This document shows, piece after piece, positions 1 through 7,486 of a stretch of DNA of 11,776 nucleotides. Positions within the stretch are counted from its first letter, which is position 1, and every line of letters begins with the position of its first letter. Below the pieces are notes generated by a model, which searched no databases, was not told the origin of the DNA, and saw only the letters and a program-made list of their open reading frames with translations. This DNA is from Bacillota bacterium. GTDB lineage: Bacteria; Bacillota; Bacilli; Bacillales_B; DSM-18226. The stretch is from contig JAUZQA010000071.1 in the NCBI GenBank assembly GCA_030705665.1, forward strand, positions 1-11,776, written 5' to 3'. The translations under genes were made by a program, and so were the position numbers.

Positions 1-973
1 TCATTTAATACACCAAAGCTTACCGAATATAAATGTAAATGACGTTAGGTTAGAGCATTCATTTGGCGGACTTTCTTTAAGTTCGCCAATTTTTATCAAT
101 GCTATGACAGGTGGCGGCGGTGAAAAAACGTTACATATCAATAGGGATCTTTCCATCGTAGCGAAGGAAACTGGCATTGCAATGGCAGTAGGTTCGCAAA
201 TGTCAGCCATTAAGGATCCTAGTGAACGATACACTTACGAAATTGTCAGAAAACAAAATCCAAAAGGCGTTGTTATCGCAAACATTGGCAGTGAAGCCAC
301 GCCTGATCAAGCACTGACGGCAATCGACATGATTGCGGCGGATGCTTTACAAATTCACTTAAACGTAGTTCAAGAACTGACAATGCCTGAAGGGGATCGT
401 GAATTTTCCGGGGTTCTCAAAAGAGTTGAAACCATTTTAAACAGCGTGAAAGTTCCTGTGATTGTAAAAGAAGTGGGCTTTGGGATGAGCCGTGAAACCA
501 TCGCAGCACTTTCTTCTGTTGGAGTCTCACTTGTAGATGTCGGAGGTTTTGGCGGGACTAATTTTGCTAGAATTGAAAATAAGCGCAGAGATGACGCCTT
601 TTCCTTTTTTAATCAATGGGGTATTCCAACGGCAATATCAATAATTGAAGCATCAGCTGATACCAATATCTTTGTAATTGGGTCTGGCGGAATACAAACA
701 AGCTTGGATATTGTAAAAGGAATTGCTATTGGAGCAGATGCAATGGGCGTAGCAGGTTATTTTTTAAAAATACTTCAAGAGCAAGGAATCGAAGCTTTAA
801 TCAAAAAGATTGAGACGATTCATAAGGAAATAAAAACTATCATGACAGCCTTGGGAGCAAAAAACGTTACAGAGCTTAAAAAGGTTCCATTAATTTTATC
901 AGGGGAAAGCGAACATTGGTTAAAACAAAGGGGTATAGATACAACTAAATTTAGCAGGCGTTCAATTAAATAA
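1..973 (+). CDS. fni: Type 2 isopentenyl-diphosphate delta-isomerase, 5' end cut off by the window
   Basis: FMN- and NAD(P)H-dependent cytosolic enzyme interconverting IPP and DMAPP for prenyl chain synthesis. The frame is open from base 2, so the ATG at 104 is an internal methionine: codons upstream of it read [16 protein letters not shown], the conserved FMN-binding start of this family. Later landmarks are [15 protein letters not shown], the QIHLNVVQE segment (substrate- and metal-binding His, Gln, Glu by family knowledge), [21 protein letters not shown] (glycine-rich flavin/phosphate loop), IGSGGIQ and the terminal EHWLKQRGI. About 323 residues are visible; the B. subtilis protein is about 349, so roughly 25 N-terminal residues lie to the left. 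It ends at TAA 971-973, convergent with ypzI. In Bacilli that use the MEP pathway this isomerase balances IPP and DMAPP, which fits the hepS/hepT prenyl synthase genes at the other end of the window. Confidence 0.95.
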   Translation, partial: HLIHQSLPNINVNDVRLEHSFGGLSLSSPIFINAMTGGGGEKTLHINRDLSIVAKETGIAMAVGSQMSAIKDPSERYTYEIVRKQNPKGVVIANIGSEATPDQALTAIDMIAADALQIHLNVVQELTMPEGDREFSGVLKRVETILNSVKVPVIVKEVGFGMSRETIAALSSVGVSLVDVGGFGGTNFARIENKRRDDAFSFFNQWGIPTAISIIEASADTNIFVIGSGGIQTSLDIVKGIAIGADAMGVAGYFLKILQEQGIEALIKKIETIHKEIKTIMTALGAKNVTELKKVPLILSGESEHWLKQRGIDTTKFSRRSIK

Positions 974-991
974 GGGGAAGAATTAAGGGGG

Positions 992-1073
992 CAAACTCCT
1001 CAAACAACACCATGTAAAGCTGCGAATTTCGTTTGCACAACATTGAAGTTGAGGAGTTTGTCTTTTAGTTTTT
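992..1073 (+). terminator. Large inverted repeat with T-rich tail between convergent fni and ypzI
   Basis: Perfect 12-bp arms (CAAACTCCTCAA at 992-1003 and its complement at 1049-1060) enclose a 45-nt loop, and TCTTTTAGTTTTT follows on the plus strand. The position 18 nt after the fni stop suggests a terminator for fni. The loop is unusually long for an intrinsic terminator, although ATGT/ACAT inside it can extend the stem. Read from the minus strand, the sequence beyond the hairpin is C-rich, so it is a poor terminator for ypzI. Confidence 0.6.
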
Positions 1074-1077
1074 AATC

Positions 1078-1221
1078 TTAAGAATATTTTCCGTCATTTA
1101 ATGATCTAGCTTCTTCTGGGCTTTGCATCTTTGCCGATCCGGGGTAATGAAGTGCTTGATCTCGATCAGATTCAACCCTTTTACTTGCTTTAAGCTTTTT
1201 TTCTTGGCGATCTCTTCCCAT
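1078..1221 (-). CDS. ypzI: YpzI family small hydrophilic protein
   Basis: This 47-residue minus-strand gene begins at ATG (complement of 1219-1221) behind a very strong AAGGAGGTG with about 6 nt spacing, and stops at TAA (complement of 1078-1080). The product starts MGRDRQEKKLKASKRVESDR and continues through DQALHYPGSAKMQSPEEAR to LNDGKYS. It is highly charged, with no membrane segment or signal peptide, and is probably cytosolic or a spore-type small protein. I match it from memory to the YpzI family found next to fni and yphA in Bacillus; its function is not known. It is convergent with fni and divergent from yphA. A TATAAT (complement of 1265-1270) lies about 43 bp upstream of the start. 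The ribosome binding site, the charged composition and the position make it very likely real. Confidence 0.82.
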   Translation of the reverse strand: MGRDRQEKKLKASKRVESDRDQALHYPGSAKMQSPEEARSLNDGKYS

Positions 1222-1264
1222 CCTTCCCACCTCCTTACGTTTTAAGATGATACATACTCAAAAG

Positions 1265-1270
1265 ATTATA
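1265..1270 (-). promoter_or_regulatory. Possible -10 box for ypzI
   Basis: On the minus strand this reads exactly TATAAT, upstream of the ypzI ribosome binding site. No convincing TTGACA-like -35 is found 16-18 bp upstream, so a SigA assignment is weak and another sigma factor is possible. Confidence 0.3.
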
Positions 1271-1343
1271 CAATCAAGTATGAAAATGAGTGATAGGTAC
1301 CAATAATGGTAGAAGAAGGAGGCGGAAGAAGGTGGATGGCTCA

Positions 1344-1940
1344 ATGTTCTACTGGATTAGTTGGTGTTATTGGATTTTTCTTACATTTATTTTAAATAAA
1401 CAAAACCCATACCGCTTAAGATTATCTGCATTTATGTTAACATTAATTATTTTAGCAAATTATCATTTTACACTTTTGGGGTTTGATCTCTATATCGGAG
1501 GGCTTTTCTTACTCCTTATTTCATATGCGTCTACTTATAAAGAAAAAATAAAAACAATCACTTATTTTTTTATTTGTTCCTTTATTGTAACCATTGCCTA
1601 CGTAGCCTTTCACTTGTTCGAAATATCTGATCCAGTCTGGATCATTTTTAATAAAGATTGGATGATGGGGATCTTTATATGTTACCTTTCGATATTGCTG
1701 CAAAAGAAACTTAAAGACCGGCTTCTAATGGTCGCGAGCGGGACAATGCAGGGGGAGATTCTTTATTCGTATATTTTGAAAAAGTTTGATTTTCCATACT
1801 CCGTTGGAACGCTTTCCTATTTAGATGCGTTTGCACTTACCTCTATCCTTTTGGTGGGCTGGAGCATCCTTGAAAATGCCGGATTTTATTTTGAAAATAA
1901 TTTTTCTTTAAGTCAAAAAGGGAAGCAAAAATCTTCATAA
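1344..1940 (+). CDS. yphA: YphA-like polytopic membrane protein
   Basis: The product is 198 residues from ATG 1344. I chose this start because AAGGTGG lies 8 nt upstream and the product MFYWISWCYWIFLTFIL begins directly with a membrane helix, at about the length I recall for B. subtilis YphA (199). The frame stays open to a GTG at 1290, but that start would add an unlikely RRRRRKK-containing tail and lacks a ribosome binding site; a GTG at 1332 with AAGGAGG 9 nt upstream is the only serious alternative. Hydrophobic segments lie near residues 1-17, 26-60 (two), 69-91, 102-118 and 158-176, with a short charged C-terminal tail (SQKGKQKSS), so this is an integral membrane protein. No catalytic motif is visible. 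The family is uncharacterised to my knowledge; the symbol rests on position between ypzI and der and on topology. Confidence 0.72.
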   Translation: MFYWISWCYWIFLTFILNKQNPYRLRLSAFMLTLIILANYHFTLLGFDLYIGGLFLLLISYASTYKEKIKTITYFFICSFIVTIAYVAFHLFEISDPVWIIFNKDWMMGIFICYLSILLQKKLKDRLLMVASGTMQGEILYSYILKKFDFPYSVGTLSYLDAFALTSILLVGWSILENAGFYFENNFSLSQKGKQKSS

Positions 1941-1996
1941 GTATCATTTCCTTACCATTGCAGTAAAGGTCTAACATTTGTTAAGATAGAAAAGCT

Positions 1997-2040
1997 GAAC
2001 CCTTATCCATTATAAGGGTTCCTTTCCTGCGTTACAGGAA
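1997..2040. terminator. Two tandem stem-loops between yphA and der
   Basis: The first hairpin has perfect 10-bp arms (1997-2006 and 2012-2021) with loop CCATT. The second has 6-bp arms (TTCCTG 2024-2029 and CAGGAA 2035-2040) with loop CGTTA. The plus-strand tail after the first is only CCTTTCCTG, with no real T-run, so termination after yphA is possible but unproven. The hairpins sit about 100 bp before der and could instead belong to its upstream region. Confidence 0.4.
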
Positions 2041-2135
2041 TTGTACGATTGACTTTCAGCAAAATAAATTGGTACATGAATTAGCCTTTAAAGATAAAGA
2101 CAAATACTTTAGTATTATGGAAAGGGTGAAAAATA

Positions 2136-3446
2136 ATGGCGAAACCCGTTATTGCAATAGTTGGACGGCCGAATGTAGGGAAGTCAACCATATTTAACAG
2201 GATAGTAGGCGAAAGAATTTCGATTGTGGAAGATGTTCCTGGAGTTACACGCGATAGAATATACAGCTCCGGCGAATGGTTGACACATGACTTCAACATC
2301 ATTGATACAGGTGGTATAGATCTCGGTGATGAACCGTTCTTAGAACAAATTCGTCAACAGGCTGAAGTGGCAATTGATGAAGCTGACGTTATTATTTTCT
2401 TAACAAATGGCAGAGAAGGAGTAACAGCAGCTGACGAAGAAGTGGCAAAAATTTTATATAAATCAAAAAAACCAGTTGTTTTAGCAGTGAATAAAATCGA
2501 TAACCCAGAAATGCGCGCTCAAATCTATGACTTTTATTCGCTTGGTTTTGGTGAACCTATTCCGATTTCAGGTTCTCATGGCTTAGGATTGGGAGATTTA
2601 TTGGATGAGGCTGCAAAGCACTTTCCGAAGAATAATAAGCAAGAATACGACGAAGATATGATTAAATTTTCTTTAATCGGTCGTCCCAATGTTGGAAAAT
2701 CCTCATTGGTTAATGCCATTCTTGGCGAAGAAAGAGTTATTGTCAGTAATATTGCTGGGACAACAAGAGATGCCATTGACTCGATCTACACCTATAACGG
2801 TCAAAGATATGTCATTATCGATACTGCAGGTATGCGAAAAAGAGGCAAGGTGTATGAAACTACCGAAAAGTATAGTGTATTGAGGGCATTAAGTGCTATA
2901 GACCGTTCTGATGTGGTCCTAGTGGTATTAAATGCCGAGGAAGGGATCATTGAACATGATAAGAAAATTGCTGGCTATGCCCATGAAGCAGGACGAGCAA
3001 TAGTGATTGTCGTAAATAAATGGGATGCCGTCGAAAAAGATGAAAAAACAATGAAGGAATTTGAACAAAAGGTTAGAGACCATTTTTTATATCTGGATTA
3101 TGCACCAATTGTTTTTTTATCGGCGAAAACAAAGAAGAGGATTCATACTTTACTACCAATGATTAATTTAGCGAGTGAAAATCACTCCATGCGAGTTGAT
3201 ACAAGCGTTTTAAATGATATCATCATGGATGCTGTTGCGATGAATCCAACTCCTACTGATAAAGGAAAACGATTAAAGATTTATTATGCAACACAAGTTT
3301 CAGTAAAGCCGCCTACCTTTGTTATTTTCGTAAATGAACCGGAATTATTACATTTCTCCTATGAACGTTTTCTGGAAAATCGAATCCGCGATGCTTTTGG
3401 GTTTGAAGGAACGCCTATTAAAATCTTCGCTAGAGAAAGAAAATAA
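2136..3446 (+). CDS. der: Ribosome biogenesis GTPase Der (EngA)
   Basis: Essential GTPase with two tandem G domains that acts in maturation of the 50S ribosomal subunit. At 436 residues it is full length for the family. Domain 1 has GRPNVGKS at 10-17, PGVTRDR at 35-41, DTGG at 57-60 and NKID at 119-122. Domain 2 repeats the set: GRPNVGKS 182-189, AGTTRDA 207-213, DTAG 229-232 and NKWD 294-297. The remainder, from about residue 350, is the KH-like RNA-binding domain ([23 protein letters not shown]). ATG 2136 follows AAAGGGTG at 2121-2128 with 7 nt spacing, and the product begins [18 protein letters not shown] as in relatives. gpsA follows after 18 nt, so the two are probably co-transcribed. 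No strong promoter is seen upstream; TTGACT at 2049 lacks a good -10. Confidence 0.98.
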   Translation: MAKPVIAIVGRPNVGKSTIFNRIVGERISIVEDVPGVTRDRIYSSGEWLTHDFNIIDTGGIDLGDEPFLEQIRQQAEVAIDEADVIIFLTNGREGVTAADEEVAKILYKSKKPVVLAVNKIDNPEMRAQIYDFYSLGFGEPIPISGSHGLGLGDLLDEAAKHFPKNNKQEYDEDMIKFSLIGRPNVGKSSLVNAILGEERVIVSNIAGTTRDAIDSIYTYNGQRYVIIDTAGMRKRGKVYETTEKYSVLRALSAIDRSDVVLVVLNAEEGIIEHDKKIAGYAHEAGRAIVIVVNKWDAVEKDEKTMKEFEQKVRDHFLYLDYAPIVFLSAKTKKRIHTLLPMINLASENHSMRVDTSVLNDIIMDAVAMNPTPTDKGKRLKIYYATQVSVKPPTFVIFVNEPELLHFSYERFLENRIRDAFGFEGTPIKIFARERK

Positions 3447-3464
3447 TTTGAAGGTCGTGATTAT

Positions 3465-4523
3465 ATGCAGGGGAACACCAATAATTTGGCTGTCATCGGA
3501 GCAGGAAGCTGGGGAACAGCGCTTGCAATGGTTTTAGCCGACAATGGTCACGTGGTTCGTTTATGGAGCCATAATGAGGGTCAAGTAAAGGAAATTAATG
3601 AATGGCATACCAATAAAAAGTATTTGCCAGATGTAATTCTTCCCGAAAACATTATTGGGTATGCAGAACTTTCCGAAGCGTTAGCGGGTATAGAAAAGAT
3701 TATTTTAGCAGTGCCAACAAAGGCGATTCGAGAGGTAATTAGAAAAATAAGCGTTATCCAAAAAACACCTCTCACAATTGTTCATGTTAGTAAGGGCATT
3801 GAACCAGATACATTACTGAGGATTTCTGAAGTAATTAAAAAGGAAATGCCTGAGGAGCTTTTAGAGGATATCGTGGTTCTTTCTGGGCCAAGCCATGCAG
3901 AGGAAGTAAGCCTGCGTCATCCAACGACCGTAACTGTAAGTTCTGAGAACATGGAGGCAGCTGAAAAAATCCAAGATTTGTTCATTAATCAAAACTTTCG
4001 TGTTTACACCAATCCCGATATTGTAGGTGTGGAAATTGGCGGGGCCTTAAAAAACATTATTGCCTTAGCAGCCGGAATTGCTGATGGACTAGGTTATGGT
4101 GATAACGCAAAAGCAGCTCTAATAACACGGGGATTAGCGGAAATTGCCAGATTAGGGACTAAAATGGGGGCTAACCCGTTAACTTTCTCTGGACTAACTG
4201 GAATCGGAGATTTAATTGTCACATGCACGAGTGTGCACTCTAGAAACTGGAGAGCTGGTAATTTACTTGGTAAGGGGCATTCGCTTGATGATGTCTTAAC
4301 GAATATGGGGATGGTAGTTGAAGGAGTTAGAACCACTAAGGCCGCATATCAGCTAGCTGAAAAATTTCAAGTATCGATGCCGATTACACATGCACTTTAT
4401 AATGTTTTGTTTAAAGGCTTTAACCCAAAAGAAGCTGTTGATTCGCTAATGGCGCGAGGGAAGACAAATGAAATGAATGACCTCATCAACATTCTAGGGG
4501 AACGGTATAATGAAGAAGAGTAG
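3465..4523 (+). CDS. gpsA: NAD(P)H-dependent glycerol-3-phosphate dehydrogenase
   Basis: Cytosolic enzyme reducing dihydroxyacetone phosphate to sn-glycerol-3-phosphate, the backbone for membrane phospholipids. The 352-residue product has the Rossmann nucleotide-binding loop GAGSWGTA at residues 12-19, then [21 protein letters not shown], the [12 protein letters not shown] segment, and the catalytic-domain signature VEIGGALKN at 189-197 with the conserved lysine at 196. [28 protein letters not shown] and the RNWRAG substrate-phosphate region follow. ATG 3465 is preceded by AAGG at 3451-3454, a modest ribosome binding site; the product has about 7 more N-terminal residues than I recall for B. 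subtilis, and no better in-frame start is seen. It lies 18 nt after der, and a terminator follows at 4640-4683. Confidence 0.97.
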   Translation: MQGNTNNLAVIGAGSWGTALAMVLADNGHVVRLWSHNEGQVKEINEWHTNKKYLPDVILPENIIGYAELSEALAGIEKIILAVPTKAIREVIRKISVIQKTPLTIVHVSKGIEPDTLLRISEVIKKEMPEELLEDIVVLSGPSHAEEVSLRHPTTVTVSSENMEAAEKIQDLFINQNFRVYTNPDIVGVEIGGALKNIIALAAGIADGLGYGDNAKAALITRGLAEIARLGTKMGANPLTFSGLTGIGDLIVTCTSVHSRNWRAGNLLGKGHSLDDVLTNMGMVVEGVRTTKAAYQLAEKFQVSMPITHALYNVLFKGFNPKEAVDSLMARGKTNEMNDLINILGERYNEEE

Positions 4524-4608
4524 AAAGATTAAAATATTTAAAAAGCGTCTTTTTGAGGAAACGTATTTCTATGAAATTGCATACAATGCAACGAAAGCAA
4601 CTTTGTAA
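4510..4608 (+). CDS. Possible 32-residue basic micro-protein overlapping the gpsA end
   Basis: A 32-codon frame starts at ATG 4510, overlaps the last 14 nt of gpsA in another phase, and ends at TAA 4606-4608, upstream of the operon terminator. AGGGGA at 4496-4501 sits 8 nt before the ATG, a proper ribosome binding site inside gpsA. The product begins [20 protein letters not shown], strongly basic over its first 14 residues, and ends NATKATL, with no membrane helix or cysteine. I do not recognise a family. It could be translationally coupled to gpsA, a decayed remnant of a gene, or chance; only the start signal and its placement support it. Confidence 0.25.
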   Translation: MKKSRKIKIFKKRLFEETYFYEIAYNATKATL

Positions 4609-4639
4609 AATGGGTGTATGGGTTGTATAGTAGTCATCT

Positions 4640-4683
4640 GACTGAAGAAAGAGTCTCGCCCCTCTTTTCTTTCAGTCTTTTTT
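4640..4683 (+). terminator. Intrinsic terminator of the der-gpsA unit
   Basis: The 5' arm GACTGAAGAAAGAG (4640-4653) pairs with CTCTTTTCTTTCAGTC (4662-4677), allowing two small bulges, and is followed at once by six T (4678-4683) and further T-rich sequence. Confidence 0.85.
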
Positions 4684-4709
4684 AATATTTTGTCCTATAA
4701 ACTGAAATT

Positions 4710-4738
4710 TTAGAACTGTGTATTACCTGTGTTATAAT
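4710..4738 (+). promoter_or_regulatory. Probable SigA-type promoter for the DUF2768-yphF unit
   Basis: A perfect TATAAT at 4733-4738 lies 27 bp before the DUF2768 start codon. The best -35 candidate at 17 bp spacing is TTAGAA (4710-4715), a weak match. The site sits just after the gpsA terminator, where a new promoter is expected. Confidence 0.55.
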
Positions 4739-4765
4739 AACCTCTGGGAAAAGGGAGGGTATTTA

Positions 4766-4951
4766 ATGTCACCAGCAATGCTAAAAATGTGGATTTCAAT
4801 TGCCGGCATGGCACTTATGTTTCTAGCGATTATAACCATTTACATTAGCCGATTTAAACTAAAAGGGGTTCTAAAAATCATAACTGCAATTTTTGCATAC
4901 ATACTTATGATTGTATCTGGAATTGTTATTTTCATAGTTCTTTTTTCATGA
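4766..4951 (+). CDS. yphE: DUF2768 (YphE-like) small membrane protein
   Basis: The 61-residue product from ATG 4766 is preceded by GGGAGGG (4753-4759) at 6 nt. The frame is open further upstream to 4718, but that would run through the promoter and ribosome binding site. The sequence begins MSPAMLKMWISIAGMALMF and has two hydrophobic helices, about residues 8-24 and 35-59, joined by a short basic loop (SRFKLKG). This resembles the DUF2768 family protein that I recall downstream of gpsA in Bacillus (YphE). No catalytic residues are apparent, and the function is unknown. It is followed 36 nt later by yphF with no terminator between, so the two are likely co-transcribed. Confidence 0.8.
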   Translation: MSPAMLKMWISIAGMALMFLAIITIYISRFKLKGVLKIITAIFAYILMIVSGIVIFIVLFS

Positions 4952-4987
4952 TGCTCTGCTTTAGTCGACAATAAAAAGGATGATTGT

Positions 4988-5701
4988 ATGAATCGAAACA
5001 TTTTGCTTAGTATTATTCTTTTAGCCGCTTTTTTTTTATCAGGCTGTATGTATCCAAATCAGGAACGTTCTCAAAATCAAATTCCTTATAAGGATCAAAT
5101 TCAATCTGTACAAGCGGCAGTAGATTCTTATCGAAAAGATAATGGGGGCCTTTTGCCTATTAAAACAACAGAGGCAAACACTCCAGTTTATCAAAAATAT
5201 CCAATTGATTTTAAGAAACTAACACCCAGATATCTTTCTGAGCCGCCAGGCAATGCGTTTGAAAATGGTGGTATTTTTCAATATGTCATTATTAATGAAC
5301 AAACAAATCCAACTGTAAAATTATTTGATTTGAGAATTGCTGAAACCATCCAGGAAATAAAAATGAGGATTAAGGCAAACGGATATCCACCTTACAAAAA
5401 GGTGCTGGCAAATAATGTTTTTTCTTTGGATTTCACAAAAATTGGTTATGAAAAACCTCCATACGCTGTTAGTCCATATACAGGGCATAATCTCCCGTTT
5501 GTGATTACGGGGGATACGGAAATATATGTGGATTACAGTTCTGATTTATATCAGGCATTAAAACAACAAAAGGAAACGATAAAACCGGGTGAAGATATTA
5601 GGCCGCTTCTGGTAAGTGATTCTATGTTCGTTCCTGCCTATTCATTGCCCTACACAGTTGATCCTAAAACACAAGAACCGATTTTTTTAATTAAAAAATA
5701 A
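4988..5701 (+). CDS. yphF: YphF-like lipoprotein
   Basis: The product is 237 residues with a clear lipoprotein signal: MNRN, a hydrophobic stretch, then the lipobox LSGC with cysteine at residue 20. The mature protein should therefore be anchored on the outer face of the cytoplasmic membrane (or in a forespore/mother-cell membrane if expressed in sporulation). After a polar linker comes IQSVQAAVDSYRKDNGGLLPI, which resembles the helix seen in pilin-like and lipoprotein folds, then a mixed alpha/beta body with no known catalytic motif. AAAGGA (4975-4980) lies 7 nt before ATG 4988. The position between DUF2768 and spoIVA matches yphF of B. subtilis. Function unknown; the name rests on synteny and the lipoprotein architecture. 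Confidence 0.8.
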   Translation: MNRNILLSIILLAAFFLSGCMYPNQERSQNQIPYKDQIQSVQAAVDSYRKDNGGLLPIKTTEANTPVYQKYPIDFKKLTPRYLSEPPGNAFENGGIFQYVIINEQTNPTVKLFDLRIAETIQEIKMRIKANGYPPYKKVLANNVFSLDFTKIGYEKPPYAVSPYTGHNLPFVITGDTEIYVDYSSDLYQALKQQKETIKPGEDIRPLLVSDSMFVPAYSLPYTVDPKTQEPIFLIKK

Positions 5702-5737
5702 TACCTCTGCTTCAATAGTAAATAATGAATTAGTCAT

Positions 5738-5780
5738 AACCCTTTCTCTTAGCAATATATTGTAGGAGAAGGGTTTTTTT
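5738..5780 (+). terminator. Intrinsic terminator after yphF
   Basis: AACCCTTTCTC (5738-5748) pairs with GAGAAGGGTT (5766-5775), with one bulged T, and runs into seven T in total (5774-5780). Confidence 0.85.
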
Positions 5781-5872
5781 AACCCCTCATTCCTGAAATG
5801 CATGAAATAAAAACACAAATTATTGGAAAAAGGTCCTTTTTTAATAAGGGGGTAAATAATTTTTGAAAACTG

Positions 5873-5908
5873 TCATATCGACTTAGGACAACGTCATAAA
5901 CATATAAT
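5873..5908 (+). promoter_or_regulatory. spoIVA: Possible SigE-type promoter of spoIVA
   Basis: spoIVA is a mother-cell SigE gene in B. subtilis. Here TCATATC (5873-5879) resembles the SigE -35, followed after 15 nt by CATAAACA (5895-5902), a partial -10 match. The better -10 by itself is CATATAAT at 5901-5908, but no matching -35 lies at the right distance from it. Two overlapping possibilities therefore remain. Confidence 0.4.
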
Positions 5909-5969
5909 GTCCAAAAATACCTAAAAGGATAGTATTTTCCCATTAACTCTATGATCGGGAGGGGATCAT

Positions 5970-7448
5970 TTGGAAAAGGTAGATATTTTTAAAGATATTG
6001 CCGAAAGAACTGGCGGTGATATTTATTTAGGTGTAGTAGGTGCTGTTAGAACTGGCAAATCAACATTCATAAAGAAATTCATGGAATTAGTGGTCCTGCC
6101 GAATATTGCGAATGAAGCAGACCGAACTAGAACTCAAGATGAACTTCCGCAAAGTGCTGCTGGTAAAACAATTATGACCACAGAGCCTAAATTCGTACCA
6201 AACCAAGCAACAACCATCCATGTTGATGAGGGATTAGATGTAAATATCCGCTTGGTTGATTGTGTTGGATACACTGTCCCTGGAGCTAAGGGATATGAGG
6301 ATGAAAATGGGCCAAGAATGATCAATACGCCTTGGTATGAAGAACCAATCCCATTCCACGAAGCAGCAGAGATTGGAACCAGAAAAGTAATTCAAGAGCA
6401 TTCAACAATCGGTGTGGTAATCACGACTGATGGAACGATTGGTGAAATACCCCGAAGTAACTATCTTGAAGCAGAAGAAAGGGTTATTGCAGAATTAAAA
6501 GAGGTTGGTAAACCATTTATAATGGTTGTGAATAGTGCCCAGCCGCATCATCCAAATACAGAGTCACTTAGGGCAAGTCTCGTGGAGAAATACGACATCC
6601 CTGTCATTTCGATGAGTGTTGAGAGCATGAGGGAAAGTGACGTGCTAAATGTGATGCGGGAAGCATTGTTTGAATTTCCGGTACTTGAAGTGAATGTAAA
6701 TCTCCCAAGCTGGGTAATGGTTTTAAGGGAAAATCACTGGCTTCGTGAAAGTTATCAAGAAGCTGTTAAGGATACAGTTAAAGATATTAAAAGATTAAGA
6801 GATGTTGACAGGGTTGTCCAAAGTTTTAGTGATTTCGAATTTATTGAAAATGCCGGCCTTGCAGGAATTGAAATGGGGCAAGGGGTTGCTGAAATTGATT
6901 TGTTTGCGCCAGATGAATTATATGATGAAATCCTAAAAGAGATTGTTGGCGTTGAAATTCGAGGAAAAGATCATCTCCTTGAATTAATGCAGGATTTTGC
7001 CCATGCAAAGGCTGAGTACGATCAAATTTCAGATGCTTTAAAAATGGTAAAACAAACGGGCTACGGAATTGCTTCGCCTTCCTTAGCAGATATGAGTCTA
7101 GAAGAGCCAGAAATCATTCGCCAGGGAGCACGATTTGGTGTTCGCCTCCGAGCAGTCGCACCGTCTATTCATATGATTAAAGTTGATGTAGAGTCAGAAT
7201 TCGCACCGATTATTGGCACAGAGAAACAAAGTGAAGAACTTGTCCGCTATTTAATGCAGGATTTTGAGGAAGATCCATTGTCTATCTGGAATTCAGATAT
7301 TTTTGGCCGCAGTTTAAGCTCGATTGTTCGTGAGGGGATCCAGGCGAAGCTGTCATTAATGCCGGAAAATGCAAGGTACAAATTAAAAGAAACCCTTGAG
7401 CGAATTATCAATGAAGGATCTGGTGGATTAATCGCTATTATTCTATAA
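5970..7448 (+). CDS. spoIVA: Spore coat morphogenetic ATPase SpoIVA
   Basis: SpoIVA polymerises by ATP hydrolysis into the basement layer of the spore coat on the outer forespore membrane, where it is held by SpoVM. The 492-residue product equals the B. subtilis length. The start is TTG 5970, behind GGGAGGGG (5957-5964); an ATG at 5951 is out of frame. The N-terminal TRAFAC-like ATPase domain carries Walker A GAVRTGKST with lysine 30, the sensor threonines 70 and 71 in MTTEPKF, and the Walker B aspartate 97 in VDCVGY, all at the same numbers as in B. subtilis. The middle domain follows, and the C-terminus ends GSGGLIAIIL, the region implicated in polymerisation and SpoVM contact. The gene is monocistronic here, with terminators on both sides, and marks the organism as a spore former. 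Confidence 0.98.
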   Translation: MEKVDIFKDIAERTGGDIYLGVVGAVRTGKSTFIKKFMELVVLPNIANEADRTRTQDELPQSAAGKTIMTTEPKFVPNQATTIHVDEGLDVNIRLVDCVGYTVPGAKGYEDENGPRMINTPWYEEPIPFHEAAEIGTRKVIQEHSTIGVVITTDGTIGEIPRSNYLEAEERVIAELKEVGKPFIMVVNSAQPHHPNTESLRASLVEKYDIPVISMSVESMRESDVLNVMREALFEFPVLEVNVNLPSWVMVLRENHWLRESYQEAVKDTVKDIKRLRDVDRVVQSFSDFEFIENAGLAGIEMGQGVAEIDLFAPDELYDEILKEIVGVEIRGKDHLLELMQDFAHAKAEYDQISDALKMVKQTGYGIASPSLADMSLEEPEIIRQGARFGVRLRAVAPSIHMIKVDVESEFAPIIGTEKQSEELVRYLMQDFEEDPLSIWNSDIFGRSLSSIVREGIQAKLSLMPENARYKLKETLERIINEGSGGLIAIIL

Positions 7449-7452
7449 TGGC

Positions 7453-7486
7453 AAAGACTCCAATTAGGGGTCTTTTTTTATTTTTC
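7453..7486 (+). terminator. Intrinsic terminator of spoIVA
   Basis: AAAGACTCC (7453-7461) pairs with GGGGTCTTT (7467-7475), including one G-T wobble, over a 5-nt loop; T-rich sequence continues to 7486. It begins 5 nt after the spoIVA stop. Confidence 0.85.

Noticed and set aside
1290..1343. N-terminal extension of yphA from GTG 1290, with an arginine-rich stretch
   Set aside because: No ribosome binding site before 1290; the RRRRRKK stretch is the ribosome binding sites AAGGAGG and AAGGTGG read as codons; ATG 1344 gives a product starting with a membrane helix of family length.
1306..1395. 29-codon frame overlapping the start of yphA
   Set aside because: No ribosome binding site before its ATG; its hydrophobic tail mirrors the yphA helix in another phase.
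4718..4765. Upstream extension of the DUF2768 gene
   Set aside because: It contains the TATAAT promoter and the ribosome binding site of the 4766 start.
5827..5841. AAAAAGG/CCTTTTT inverted repeat upstream of spoIVA
   Set aside because: The arms are separated by a single base, and opening a realistic loop leaves only A-T pairs, so a stable hairpin is unlikely; probably chance.
5798..5866. 22-codon frame upstream of spoIVA
   Set aside because: No ribosome binding site, AT-rich low-complexity product, and it lies before the likely promoter.
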